A DNA stretch of 64,000 nucleotides from Pigmentibacter sp. JX0631 (GTDB lineage Bacteria; Bdellovibrionota_B; Oligoflexia; Silvanigrellales; Silvanigrellaceae): assembly GCF_029873255.1 (NCBI RefSeq), contig NZ_CP123622.1, positions 1,762,501-1,826,500 of the forward strand. The letters run 5' to 3'. Under the pieces are notes generated by a model. It searched no databases, was not told the DNA's origin, and saw only the letters and a program-made list of their open reading frames with translations. Made by a program: the position numbers and the translations under genes. Below are positions 34,782 to 43,905 of the stretch, in pieces. Each line of letters begins with the position of its first letter. The stretch's first letter is position 1.

Positions 34782-36026
34782 TTAGTCTTTTATTGAACAT
34801 GATTTTATATTTATAATTTTTGAAATAATATTTCTATTTTTTGCAAAAATTCTATAAAAGAATTTTTCTATAATTAATGGAAAATATAATTTTTCAATTA
34901 TCACTATTATGAAGAATAATTTTTTTGATGAAATACTTAATAAAAAATTTATTCCTAACGCTCCATTAAAAAATATCATTTTATCTTTCTCAGAATTTAT
35001 TTTAATTTCATTAATTGAATTATCAAATAAAGGTATAAAATTTATTTTAAAGTAGCTATTATTTATATTGACAAATTTTGATATAAATATTTTGCAAATC
35101 CCACAATTTCCATCATAATATACGTTATAATTGTCAGAGTATTTATTTTCCCATTTTTTATAGATTATATTGCTATAGTTTTTTAATACTCTATAATCTA
35201 AAGTATAAAGTATTAAAAAAGCACTTACATTTAAAAAAAATGCAGGTAATCCATGAATTATAGCAATACTAAAATGAAACAATATTCCAAGAAAGCAAAA
35301 AATTGATTTATATTGTATGGGCATAAAAATGCATACAGCTAAAAGTAATTCAAAAACTAAAACTCCATAAGTTAAAAATACGATAACATAATCATTATCT
35401 ATGACTGTATTTATAAAATATTTTAAATATTTTGGTGAACCAAAAAATGAATCATTAAACCAGTAGTACAAAGCTTCACCATTAACCCAATCTGGTACAA
35501 AAAGCTTACCTACACTAGCATGAAAATAAAAAATAAAAGCTTGTATACTTATTAATATTAAAATTAGAAATGATATTTCGTTACTAAAAAAATTTCTAAA
35601 ATTGCCTTCGTATTTTTGATTTTGTGTAAACCAGTGCCATTTTCTTTTGTCAATTAATACTAATGGACATAAAAATAAAGTTATCAAGTAATTAATCTGA
35701 TCACCTCCTTCTATGAATTTACAAGCATTTACAAAACTAAAAGAAACCCATAGATGTAGAAAGTAAAAATATCTTGGCTTATATCCAATTATTACAAAAA
35801 ATAGTATAATTAAAGATATTATCTTGCTATATGTGAATCCAAATATATAAAATAAATTAATATCTTTTATAATATTTTTTTGAATGAACTCGTTTGAATA
35901 AGAATCTTGAATAAATATTACATTTAAGTCATTAATATATAAAAGAATAAAAGTAGCAAGACCTAATAAAGACCTAGCAAAACCTTGTAAAGGATTTAGA
36001 TAACTAAATTTTTCTTTTAATTGCAT
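34782..36026 (-). CDS. SdpB-like HTTM membrane protein fused to a DCC thiol-redox domain
   Basis: A 414-residue protein. Residues ~15-280 hold about 7-8 hydrophobic segments typical of the HTTM (vitamin-K-dependent carboxylase-like) fold shared by SdpB. Residues ~300-400 are a DCC/DUF393 domain, marked by YYDGNCGICK with Cys308-x-x-Cys311. In Bacillus, SdpA and SdpB are needed to convert SdpC into the active SDP peptide. Here the redox domain could form the disulfide in the toxin. It overlaps the SdpA-like gene by 10 bp. HTTM-DCC fusions occur in other bacteria; the link to a toxin rests on the neighbouring genes. Confidence 0.7.
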   Translation of the reverse strand: MQLKEKFSYLNPLQGFARSLLGLATFILLYINDLNVIFIQDSYSNEFIQKNIIKDINLFYIFGFTYSKIISLIILFFVIIGYKPRYFYFLHLWVSFSFVNACKFIEGGDQINYLITLFLCPLVLIDKRKWHWFTQNQKYEGNFRNFFSNEISFLILILISIQAFIFYFHASVGKLFVPDWVNGEALYYWFNDSFFGSPKYLKYFINTVIDNDYVIVFLTYGVLVFELLLAVCIFMPIQYKSIFCFLGILFHFSIAIIHGLPAFFLNVSAFLILYTLDYRVLKNYSNIIYKKWENKYSDNYNVYYDGNCGICKIFISKFVNINNSYFKINFIPLFDNSINEIKINSEKDKMIFFNGALGINFLLSISSKKLFFIIVIIEKLYFPLIIEKFFYRIFAKNRNIISKIINIKSCSIKD

Positions 36027-36559
36027 ACAAATTTTACCTTTGTATATTTAACTTTTTGGGTATTTTCAAAATATCTCCAAGCTCTTATTTGTGGTTTATG
36101 TTTTATATATACATAATTTTTACTGCAGAAATTTTTAAAATATTTATGTTTCTTGTCAATACTTAATAAATTTTGATTGCCTTTAAAATATATAATTTTA
36201 TTAAAATCTCCTTGTACCCAATTATTCTCAGGAATTAAACTACTCATATTGATTATCTCAGAAATATATTTTCTTACTTCTCTATCAAATCCAAAATATT
36301 CATTAAATCTAGTTCCAATAAAATCATATTCTTCAAATGGATTTTTATCCCAATACAAAGATATTCTTTCTTCCTTAGGATCTTTTGTAAAGAAAGCCCA
36401 TCCTTGTGGTAATGTAGAAATTAAAATATTTTTTTGTTTCATATTTGAATTTATAGCAATATTTGGAACGTAAAAAATCAATACTAAAAAAAATATAGAT
36501 ATTAAAAACAAAAAAAGAAAAGTTCTGTAAACGACAAATACTATATTTCTTTTAAACAT
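36017..36559 (-). CDS. SdpA-family protein
   Basis: A 180-residue protein with one N-terminal membrane helix (FLFLFLISIFFLVLIFYVP, residues ~14-32). The soluble part contains LPQGWAFFTKDPKEE followed by a conserved aromatic/charged region, the pattern of the SdpA antimicrobial-peptide-system family, in which a 'Q-G-W-x-F-F-T' segment is typical. In B. subtilis SdpA acts with SdpB in SDP maturation. It lies 7 bp after the SdpC-like gene and overlaps the SdpB-like gene by 10 bp. Confidence 0.65.
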   Translation of the reverse strand: MFKRNIVFVVYRTFLFLFLISIFFLVLIFYVPNIAINSNMKQKNILISTLPQGWAFFTKDPKEERISLYWDKNPFEEYDFIGTRFNEYFGFDREVRKYISEIINMSSLIPENNWVQGDFNKIIYFKGNQNLLSIDKKHKYFKNFCSKNYVYIKHKPQIRAWRYFENTQKVKYTKVKFVCN

Positions 36560-36566
36560 TTTAATT

Positions 36567-37202
36567 TTAATTTCCGTATGTTGTAATTATATCTGAGAGA
36601 ATTTTTTTGTATCTTAAAGAATTATTATTTTCGTCTTGAGAATATCCTACCCAATTCCAACGTGCTACTGCGTGAGCTACACCTACAGTATGAACAGCTA
36701 CAACAGCAACATAAACAGCAGCTCCTGCAACGCAAACTAATCCAGCAAAGGAACAGTTCTCTGCGCTACTTTGACTAAATGAATTTTCTTGTAATTCTTC
36801 ATTTTCTTTAATATATTTTTTACTATTATATATTAAATCATCCAAAGAATAAATATTTTTTTCTTTTATTGAGTCTTCAATCTTGCTAAAAAATAAAGGG
36901 TCTTGCTTTTTTATGTATTCTATTTGTTTTTCGGTTTGCTTATATATTTTTTCTTTTTCATTATCAGATAAATTTAAATTATTAATATGATGATTCAAAC
37001 GAATTTCATCAATTTGGTCAGCAACCTTTCCATGGCCATATACAATTGATTTATATACTTCTACTCCATCAATATTCTTTTTATTTTGAATGGTTACAGC
37101 ATTTTTATTTCTCTCATTTGATGAATTTTTGCATGAATAAAAAGATTGGGAAATCAATGTAATTGATAATAGAGTACAAAAATATTTATTACTTAATTTC
37201 AT
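36567..37202 (-). CDS. SdpC-like peptide toxin precursor
   Basis: A 211-residue exported precursor (signal segment 1-23 with FYSC, Cys24). Its layout parallels B. subtilis SdpC (203 residues): an early VYKSIVYGHGKVADQI segment like the 'F-G-Q-G-x-V' region of SdpC, a helical mid part with KKQDPLFFSKIEDSI, and near the C-terminus two cysteines (Cys150 and Cys157) opening a 30-residue hydrophobic stretch (SFAGLVCVAGAAVYVAVVAV) that ends at RWNW. In B. subtilis the corresponding disulfide-bonded segment is the 42-residue SDP toxin. Here the Cys pair has six residues between, against five in SDP. ATG follows AAGGAG. First gene of the operon. Confidence 0.7.
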   Translation of the reverse strand: MKLSNKYFCTLLSITLISQSFYSCKNSSNERNKNAVTIQNKKNIDGVEVYKSIVYGHGKVADQIDEIRLNHHINNLNLSDNEKEKIYKQTEKQIEYIKKQDPLFFSKIEDSIKEKNIYSLDDLIYNSKKYIKENEELQENSFSQSSAENCSFAGLVCVAGAAVYVAVVAVHTVGVAHAVARWNWVGYSQDENNNSLRYKKILSDIITTYGN

Positions 37203-37523
37203 ATTATAACTCCTTTTTATTAAAAGTATTTTTTAGAGAATTAGATATTTTTATCTATTTTTAAAAATATCTATATATCAATTATATAAAAAATTGTTAA
37301 AGTAAATTAAAATAGCTTACCATAACAATTTTGTTCTTAACTCGCTGTTATCACTTTAAGGATACCAAAATAATTTAAGATAATAATGTTTTTTTAACTC
37401 ATATAGTAAGAGGGTGGTACATTTATTTGCACATCAAAGCCTTCGAGACGCACTAAGTAAAAGCTTCACTAAGTACACGGGGGGTGGGTAATATTATTTT
37501 GTCATGTTTTTGGTATTAATTCC
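37203..37523. other. Intergenic region upstream of the SDP-like operon
   Basis: A 321-bp gap. The right part (about 37405-37490) is markedly more GC- and G-rich than its surroundings and holds a direct repeat CACTAAGTA at 37451-37459 and 37467-37475 (period 16) and a GGGGGGTGGG run at 37479-37488. The left part is AT-rich and should contain the sdp promoter. No ORF is seen. Confidence 0.4.
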
Positions 37524-40391
37524 CTAAATATTGTATACTTCGTAACTATCATCATCTTGAATATCAATTTCACTATTATCAACAGGTGCTTTAAGAAGTT
37601 GTAAAAGATCTTCACGTGAAAGATTTTTAAATACTTCTTCGTCTTGCTCAATAAATCGTTCAAAAATAATTTTTTTCCTACTGATAATTTCATCTATTCT
37701 TTCTTCTAGAGTTCCTTTAGTAACCAATTTATAAACTTGTACATTTCTAATTTGACCAATTCTATGAATTCTATCTGTAGCTTGATTTTCTTTTGCTGCA
37801 TTCCACCATCGATCAAAATGGATAACAACACTTGCTGAAGTTAGATCAATACCAGTACCGCCAGCGAGTAATGAGCCAATAAATACTTTAACATCATCAT
37901 TTTCTTGAAACTCTTTGACTATATTTCCTCTGTTTACCGATTGTCCTGTAAGAGTGACATGTTTAACACCTTGCAAGGATAAGCGTTCAGATAATTTATG
38001 AACCATTTTTGCATATTGTGAGAATACAACGACTTTTTGATTACTTTCTAAGGCCTCTCCTAATAATTCATCAAAAACTTGTAATTTACCACTTCCGATA
38101 TTGTTATATTGAGAATCAATGATACTAGGATCGTTACAAATTTGTTTTAGTAAACTTATTAAACTAAAAATATGGATATAAGGAATAGGATTTTTTTCAT
38201 TTTGTAAGTCATCAATAATTTTCTTGCCTTTTAAATTTAAAGCTTCATTATATAGACGTTTTTGCTCTGAATTTAAATGGCAATAACGAATATCTTCAAC
38301 TTTTTCTGGCAAATCAGTTAATACATCCATTTTATTTCTTCGCATTTTAAAAGGATGTATTAATCTATGTAATTCTACATCAGAAATAGGATCAACGTCT
38401 TCACTACTGATCATATATTTCTTTTTAAATTCTCCGTCGGTACCTAAATAATTAGGCGCTATATAATCAAATAAATTCTTTAATTCTAATAGATCGTTTT
38501 CTAAAGGAGTTCCTGTTAGACATAGGCGCATGTTACTATTGATTTTACATGCAGCCTTATATGTTCTTGTACTTTGATTTTTAACAAGATGAGCTTCATC
38601 TAAAATTACTAAATTCCATTTAAATTGCATTAAAATTTGGATATCTCTTAGTAAAATTCCATAACTTGTTACAAATGCGTAGTGATGGCTTTTATTTTTT
38701 TCAATTTTTAATAGGTGATTTTTTCTATTTGGCCCATGAAAACAGAGACTGTTAATATTTGGTATATACTTTGCCATTTTATCGAGCCAATGATCTATAA
38801 CGCTAGTGGGACAAACAATTAAAGAGATTGAATTTTGTTCATTATGCGTAATGCTAGAAATTAATCCCATTGCCTGGTGAGTTTTTCCTAGACCCATTTC
38901 ATCAGCAAGTAATCCACCTAATTGATTATTGTACAACCACCAAAGCCATCTTAAACCATCTTCTTGATAGGGGCGTAATTTTAAATTTGTTTCCTTAAGA
39001 GAAGGTAATGATAAAGTTTCTCTTGATATTAATCCAGCTCTTATTTTTTCAATTACAGCAGGTTTTCCTTTTACTTTACTTTCTGAACCAAATTGTTCGT
39101 GAAATTTAACAAATTCCAATGTAGATAATTTAAGTTGTCCATCTTCTTGAACTTTATTTTTTAACCAATCCAACTCGGATGTTATTTTAATAAATCCTTT
39201 TTCAGTTTCTAGATATTGTTTTCCTTCTGCTCTAGCTTTAAGAATTTGAATTAGAGAACCAGAATTATCAAAATTGTTTTTTTCATTTTCTAAATTAGAG
39301 CTAAATTTAGCATCTACTAGAATTGAACCATCTAAAGATTTTGAAAGAGTAAATTCTGGTATTGTAATTTTTTTAAAAACTTTTATCTTAGATAAACTTT
39401 CATTTAGGACAATGTCGGCAGTTTCTTTGAGTCTTGAAAAATCGTTTTCTAAAAGACTTGCAGCAGTATCGCCTGAAACGAGTCCCACTTTCGGATATTC
39501 ATTCCATCTAGATATTTGAGTATTATTCATTTTATCTACATATGGTATATAACCAATTTTCTTTATAAACAATCCAGATTTACCAACAAAAGTTTGGTTT
39601 AAATCGGAAATAGATAGCTTTTTAATAATTTTGCCATCTTTTATAATAGCTATATATTTTTCAATGGTAAAACCTGTTTTACCGTTTCCTTTAACATTAA
39701 AATATCTTTTTGCAACAACATTATGTGTAATTAATTTTTTAACTTTAGCGGATGATTTTTCAATATATTTATCATTAAATAAAAGTTTACAAGTATCATC
39801 AATGCCAAATCGGTAATTTATTTTTTTTGTATTTTCAATTTGAACTATGGCATTTAACCAAGGCTCTTCTTTATCTAAATCTATAGATACTAACTCAGTT
39901 ACGTTAGAAGAGAATACATTTTCTAAATTACTACTCTCGAGAATTTGTTTAGCATCGTTAATTATTTCCCATTTTTCTTCGTTACTGTATAGATTTTTCT
40001 TATTATCAGCTTTTTGTGGTGTAAAAGGATTTTGCTGAATTGAATTTAAATGAGAATCAGAATCTCCAGCGCTAAAATTTAACTTTTGGAGTAAAGATTT
40101 TTTTTCTTGATCAAGATATATACAAAAAGCAGCGATATGTTGGCATTTTTCAGCTCTTCTTCTATTTGCTTGGCAAGTACATTCCATCCATTGTACAAAT
40201 CTTCCTTGAGCATGAATTTTGAGTCTTACTTCGTAATTTTCACCTATGCCAGCTTTAACTCTGCAACTTAATAATTCGCCAAATGATTGAAAATTATGAA
40301 TACCACCAGAACGATATATGGAAATACCATTTTGCCAGTTGTTTCCTTGAAATTGAGAAAATACAAAATCTATAAATGAATTAGAAGCCAT
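37524..40391 (-). CDS. SNF2-family DEAD-like helicase with SWIM zinc finger
   Basis: A 955-residue protein. The N-terminus has a SWIM zinc-binding motif (CTCQANRRRAEKCQH, around residues 73-87). The C-terminal ~500 residues are a Swi2/Snf2 ATPase: Walker A ADEMGLGKTHQ, motif II LDEAH, LTGTPLEN, GTGIDLTSASVVIHFDRWWN and RIHRIGQ. Such proteins (HepA/RapA-like but with SWIM) translocate on double-stranded DNA and may remodel RNA polymerase or other complexes. The central ~350 residues are beta-rich and not identified. It is monocistronic. Bacterial SWIM-SNF2 proteins have no firm physiological role. Confidence 0.88.
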   Translation of the reverse strand: MASNSFIDFVFSQFQGNNWQNGISIYRSGGIHNFQSFGELLSCRVKAGIGENYEVRLKIHAQGRFVQWMECTCQANRRRAEKCQHIAAFCIYLDQEKKSLLQKLNFSAGDSDSHLNSIQQNPFTPQKADNKKNLYSNEEKWEIINDAKQILESSNLENVFSSNVTELVSIDLDKEEPWLNAIVQIENTKKINYRFGIDDTCKLLFNDKYIEKSSAKVKKLITHNVVAKRYFNVKGNGKTGFTIEKYIAIIKDGKIIKKLSISDLNQTFVGKSGLFIKKIGYIPYVDKMNNTQISRWNEYPKVGLVSGDTAASLLENDFSRLKETADIVLNESLSKIKVFKKITIPEFTLSKSLDGSILVDAKFSSNLENEKNNFDNSGSLIQILKARAEGKQYLETEKGFIKITSELDWLKNKVQEDGQLKLSTLEFVKFHEQFGSESKVKGKPAVIEKIRAGLISRETLSLPSLKETNLKLRPYQEDGLRWLWWLYNNQLGGLLADEMGLGKTHQAMGLISSITHNEQNSISLIVCPTSVIDHWLDKMAKYIPNINSLCFHGPNRKNHLLKIEKNKSHHYAFVTSYGILLRDIQILMQFKWNLVILDEAHLVKNQSTRTYKAACKINSNMRLCLTGTPLENDLLELKNLFDYIAPNYLGTDGEFKKKYMISSEDVDPISDVELHRLIHPFKMRRNKMDVLTDLPEKVEDIRYCHLNSEQKRLYNEALNLKGKKIIDDLQNEKNPIPYIHIFSLISLLKQICNDPSIIDSQYNNIGSGKLQVFDELLGEALESNQKVVVFSQYAKMVHKLSERLSLQGVKHVTLTGQSVNRGNIVKEFQENDDVKVFIGSLLAGGTGIDLTSASVVIHFDRWWNAAKENQATDRIHRIGQIRNVQVYKLVTKGTLEERIDEIISRKKIIFERFIEQDEEVFKNLSREDLLQLLKAPVDNSEIDIQDDDSYEVYNI

Positions 40392-40462
40392 TTTTATTCT
40401 GTCTAAAAATTTTTTTAAAAAGAACGAATTCTTTTTAAAAATTAAATTAATGGGAAATATAA

Positions 40463-41962
40463 TTAGTTATTTCTACTTGCGACTCTTCCATCACTTCTTT
40501 CAAGTTTAAGATAATCCGCAAGTGTAGTTTGTGCTACAGAGCTTGCACGTATAACCCAGTTTTGTGGGCTTGCGATTACTGTTCCGATAGCAATACTGTT
40601 GGGACTATTTAGAGGCGCAATACCGCTAAACCAAGTGTATAAAACATCTCTATTTTCTGGATCAAGAAGAGTACCTGTTTTACCACCAATTTCATCAGCA
40701 TCTGCTCTAGTTCCAGCTTTGTGAAATGTCCTTCTACTTGTCCCAGTAGCAATTGTAGCTAACATAAGAGTTTCAACTTTTAAAGCAGTTTGTGGTGAAA
40801 CTATTTTACCAATTTGAATTGGTTTTGCTCTGTAGACTTCTTTCCCTTCAGTATTAAAAGCAGCTTCTACAAGATATGGAGCCATCATGATTCCTTTGTT
40901 GTTAATAGCCGCAGACAGTAAAGCAGCATGCACAGGATTGAGTTTCGTAGCTCCAAATCCAGCTCCTGCTTCAGCAACTTCTTGAGGTGTTGCGGTGTCT
41001 GGATCTGGTAATAGAAACATACTAGTTTGAAGTTTTACATCACTGGGTATCGGTTTATTAAACATAAATCGTTCAGCATAATATTTTAAAGATGAAAGTC
41101 CAACATCATAAAGTGCTATTCTAGCAAAAGCAGTGTTACAGCTTGAGCCAAAAGCTTTTGCAAAAGTTAAGTGTTGGTTATCACGAGCTGGATCAGCGAG
41201 CCAATTTCCATTTCTTAGATTACCACAACCCCCGCGAAAAGATATTTCATCATAAGGATTTAGATTTCTTTTTTCAATAGCTGCTGAAGCTGTTACAATT
41301 TTCATTAGACTTGCCGCTGGTGCTCTTGAAGAAACTGAAATAATTGCATTTCTATTTCCTCCATTCTGCGACAAAGCTAAAATTTTTCCAGTTTTTGGAT
41401 CAATAATGGCAGTAGATCCTGTTAAAATTTTTGTATGAGTTAAATATTTTTCAGCAGCGTCTTGCAATTGCTGGTCTATTGTTAATTCTAATTTATAGCC
41501 TTTAAAATAAGAATATGTTTTCCCATTTTTGAAAAATATTTTTGAGGCGACCTCAGGCCAATCAATTTGTCCAAATGGTGTGCTAAAAGCTACTCCATTA
41601 TTATTTAATGCTTCTCTTGGATCAGTAAAGGCTTTTACTTTAATAGGTGCTTGATTAAACCGATTTTGATTAATTAATGAAGAACCATTATAGGCAGAAA
41701 AAAGAACAGGTTGAGCTGTAACATAAAGAGTTTTAGCATCAGTACGAGCGAAGTTTTCTTCTCTAACTCTTCTTTTTTTTCCTTTTCCAATTTTTCTATT
41801 TTTACTTTTTGCTTTGCCTTTAATTTTTTTACCATTCTGTGAGTATAAAATTGTTACATTTTTGTTTTGAGCAGAAGCCTCAATAGAAATTAAATCACAG
41901 AATATTATAGATATAGCAGTGATAAATAATAATTTTATATATTTTTTGATAACAAATTTCAT
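40463..41962 (-). CDS. Penicillin-binding protein (transpeptidase, class B type)
   Basis: A 499-residue exported transpeptidase. Signal/anchor segment at 5-30 (up to SAQ). All three penicillin-binding motifs are present: Ser218-Leu-Met-Lys221, Ser274-Cys-Asn276 and Lys428-Thr-Gly430. There is no glycosyltransferase domain, and the N-terminal part is short. A very basic stretch (residues ~45-67, KGKAKSKNRKIGKGKKRR) follows the signal and is unusual for a PBP; it may bind anionic peptidoglycan or teichoic-like polymers. It likely cross-links peptidoglycan. No division or elongation genes flank it. GAGGA precedes the ATG. Confidence 0.85.
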   Translation of the reverse strand: MKFVIKKYIKLLFITAISIIFCDLISIEASAQNKNVTILYSQNGKKIKGKAKSKNRKIGKGKKRRVREENFARTDAKTLYVTAQPVLFSAYNGSSLINQNRFNQAPIKVKAFTDPREALNNNGVAFSTPFGQIDWPEVASKIFFKNGKTYSYFKGYKLELTIDQQLQDAAEKYLTHTKILTGSTAIIDPKTGKILALSQNGGNRNAIISVSSRAPAASLMKIVTASAAIEKRNLNPYDEISFRGGCGNLRNGNWLADPARDNQHLTFAKAFGSSCNTAFARIALYDVGLSSLKYYAERFMFNKPIPSDVKLQTSMFLLPDPDTATPQEVAEAGAGFGATKLNPVHAALLSAAINNKGIMMAPYLVEAAFNTEGKEVYRAKPIQIGKIVSPQTALKVETLMLATIATGTSRRTFHKAGTRADADEIGGKTGTLLDPENRDVLYTWFSGIAPLNSPNSIAIGTVIASPQNWVIRASSVAQTTLADYLKLERSDGRVASRNN

Positions 41963-42007
41963 TAGAATTTCCTCAGACTAATTCTTATTGAAAATTGTAA
42001 CACACAT

Positions 42008-42724
42008 TTACCTTTTTTCATCTATACCTAGCTGAGAATTCAAATCTTGCTTCGTAATCGTCCAACAATGCAAGGTGCTCGTTTCTAATTCACCTTTTCG
42101 AACTATAGGTACAACGCGTTTTGAGTGATAAATACCAAAGTTGTTGGAGTTATTCAGATTTGAAAGCCTTTCTTTAACATCTGTGACACTATTGCCATAT
42201 AATATTTTCGGCATTTCTTCGAAGATCGAAAGATAGATTATAGCATTATTCTTACTATATTCTATAATTTTATTTAAAGCGAGGCATCTAATTATGCTTA
42301 GGATATTAAAATCAATAGGAAAAATATTTTTTTTTGCTTGAATAATAAGACTTTGGCCAGTAAAACTTAAACTTTTGTCAATAATCTCCTTTTCTTTTTC
42401 TTTAAATATCATACTAGTATATAATATTGGTATCTCTATAACTTCTATAATGGGAATCAGTTGTGAAGGATTGCTCCATGCTACATAAGTAACAGGAATT
42501 GAGGAGTAATACCCATGTCCCAGTTTTCCTGCTGTCGTAAAAATAGGATATATATTAGGTATTTTTACAATTTCTGATAAATCTTCATCACAAGAGCATG
42601 TATTTTTTCTTTTAGAAAAAGTATTGTGTCTGAGAATAGTGTTTTTCCGTTCCTTTGGAATAATATAGGTTAAAGGTAACGAATCGAATAGTTTTTTAGC
42701 TGCAATAAATGCTTTAGTTGTCAT
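42008..42724 (-). CDS. Hypothetical protein, 238 aa
   Basis: A 238-residue soluble protein with no signal peptide. It has a CSC pair near residue 43 and alternating strands (YYSSIPVTYVAWSNPSQLIP, EVIEIPILYTSMIF). I recognise no family. It is separated from the PBP gene by 45 bp on the same strand and is divergent from the bactofilin gene. Function cannot be proposed. Confidence 0.55.
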   Translation of the reverse strand: MTTKAFIAAKKLFDSLPLTYIIPKERKNTILRHNTFSKRKNTCSCDEDLSEIVKIPNIYPIFTTAGKLGHGYYSSIPVTYVAWSNPSQLIPIIEVIEIPILYTSMIFKEKEKEIIDKSLSFTGQSLIIQAKKNIFPIDFNILSIIRCLALNKIIEYSKNNAIIYLSIFEEMPKILYGNSVTDVKERLSNLNNSNNFGIYHSKRVVPIVRKGELETSTLHCWTITKQDLNSQLGIDEKR

Positions 42725-42840
42725 ATCCTTGTCCTACTACAATTAGTATCTAACAATCATTTATTAATTTTTATACTTTTATAATACGAACTATTTTAGT
42801 GTTTAAAAAGTTTAAAAAATAATTTTTTGGAGAAAATAAG

Positions 42841-43278
42841 GTGTTTGCTAAAGCTAAGGAATTAAAAGTTATGTCATCCACACAAAGTATTGAAAATGTA
42901 TCTAAAAAATTTAAAGGCGTCCCTTTTTCTCTCCTTGGAAGCCAGACATTTTTTCAAGGTAAGGTAATCTTAAAAGGTGAAGCGAGACTAGCTGGACATA
43001 TTGAAGGGACTATCATTTCTGAAGATGTCTTAATAATTGAAGAATCTGCACTGATTAAAGGTGAAATACAAGGAGTGGTCATTGAGGTAAGCGGCGTTTT
43101 TGAAGGGACAATTAAAGCTGCCGAGCTTCTAAGATTAACACCGACAGCGCGTGTGCAAGGAGAGATTGCTTCATATAAATTAATAGTAGAAGAAGGTGCA
43201 AAATTATTAGGTAAATTGTCTTGTTTAGATCCTCCAAGACATGTTAAAGATGATGTTACTTTAGCAGTAGTAAGTTAA
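42841..43278 (+). CDS. Bactofilin (polymer-forming cytoskeletal protein)
   Basis: A 145-residue protein starting at GTG, with GGAG about 8 bp upstream. The core (~residues 30-135) is a right-handed beta-helix made of repeated short strands with regular Gly turns (VILKGEARLAGHIEGTI, IKGEIQGVVIEVSGVFEGTI, VQGEIASYKLIVEEGAKL), the hallmark of bactofilins. These self-assemble into filaments without nucleotide and often guide cell-wall enzymes or cell shape. A nearby PBP (divergent) fits that context. The following gene is 38 bp downstream and probably co-transcribed. Confidence 0.88.
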   Translation: MFAKAKELKVMSSTQSIENVSKKFKGVPFSLLGSQTFFQGKVILKGEARLAGHIEGTIISEDVLIIEESALIKGEIQGVVIEVSGVFEGTIKAAELLRLTPTARVQGEIASYKLIVEEGAKLLGKLSCLDPPRHVKDDVTLAVVS

Positions 43279-43315
43279 TTGATAAGATATTTATCCCATC
43301 TTAAGGAGAATATTT

Positions 43316-43813
43316 TTGAATTCTGAGAAACAAGAAACTAAAGACTCAATAAAAGACATTTATAGTGAATCAAAACATAGAATTCGATTAATATTGGCTA
43401 TGCTAGGGAAATATGAACCTGAAAAAATAAATCCGTTACCTGATGAAAAATCTTTTGCAACTATTTCTAATTTAATAAATAGTATTATGAGTGCAGCGCA
43501 ATTTGAATCAGAAAATCAATATAGAAATGCAATTGTTGAAATTTCAAATTGGATGAATTGCGCATTTAATCAAGAATATCTTACTAAAAATGAAAAATTA
43601 TATCCAAATCCATTATTTGCTGTAAGAAAAGGTGGAGAAATTTTGCACTCCTTTTTACATAGAGACTTAAGAAGAAAACAATTTTCATCTGAAGAAGATG
43701 AAATATATAGAAATTTTTTAAAATTAATTTCTTCCTTGCCTGATCCAAGAAATAAAAAATTAGATCAAGGTGATGTTGATGGTATGATAGATGATTTATT
43801 AAAAACTAGTTAA
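43316..43813 (+). CDS. Hypothetical helical protein, 165 aa
   Basis: A 165-residue protein starting at TTG with AAGGAG upstream. Mostly helical and charged, with no signal peptide or membrane helix (SKHRIRLILAMLGKY, LINSIMSAAQFES, LHRDLRRKQFSSEEDEIYRNFL). No family recognised. It follows the bactofilin gene by 38 bp, so a cytoskeleton-associated role is possible but unproven. Confidence 0.55.
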   Translation: MNSEKQETKDSIKDIYSESKHRIRLILAMLGKYEPEKINPLPDEKSFATISNLINSIMSAAQFESENQYRNAIVEISNWMNCAFNQEYLTKNEKLYPNPLFAVRKGGEILHSFLHRDLRRKQFSSEEDEIYRNFLKLISSLPDPRNKKLDQGDVDGMIDDLLKTS

Positions 43814-43905
43814 TAATTATGAACAACCCGCCTCTTTCATTGCTTTTTAGTATTATCTTAAATAATATATTTAAGGTTTTTATTTTTTAATTTTTGGATG
43901 TTAAA

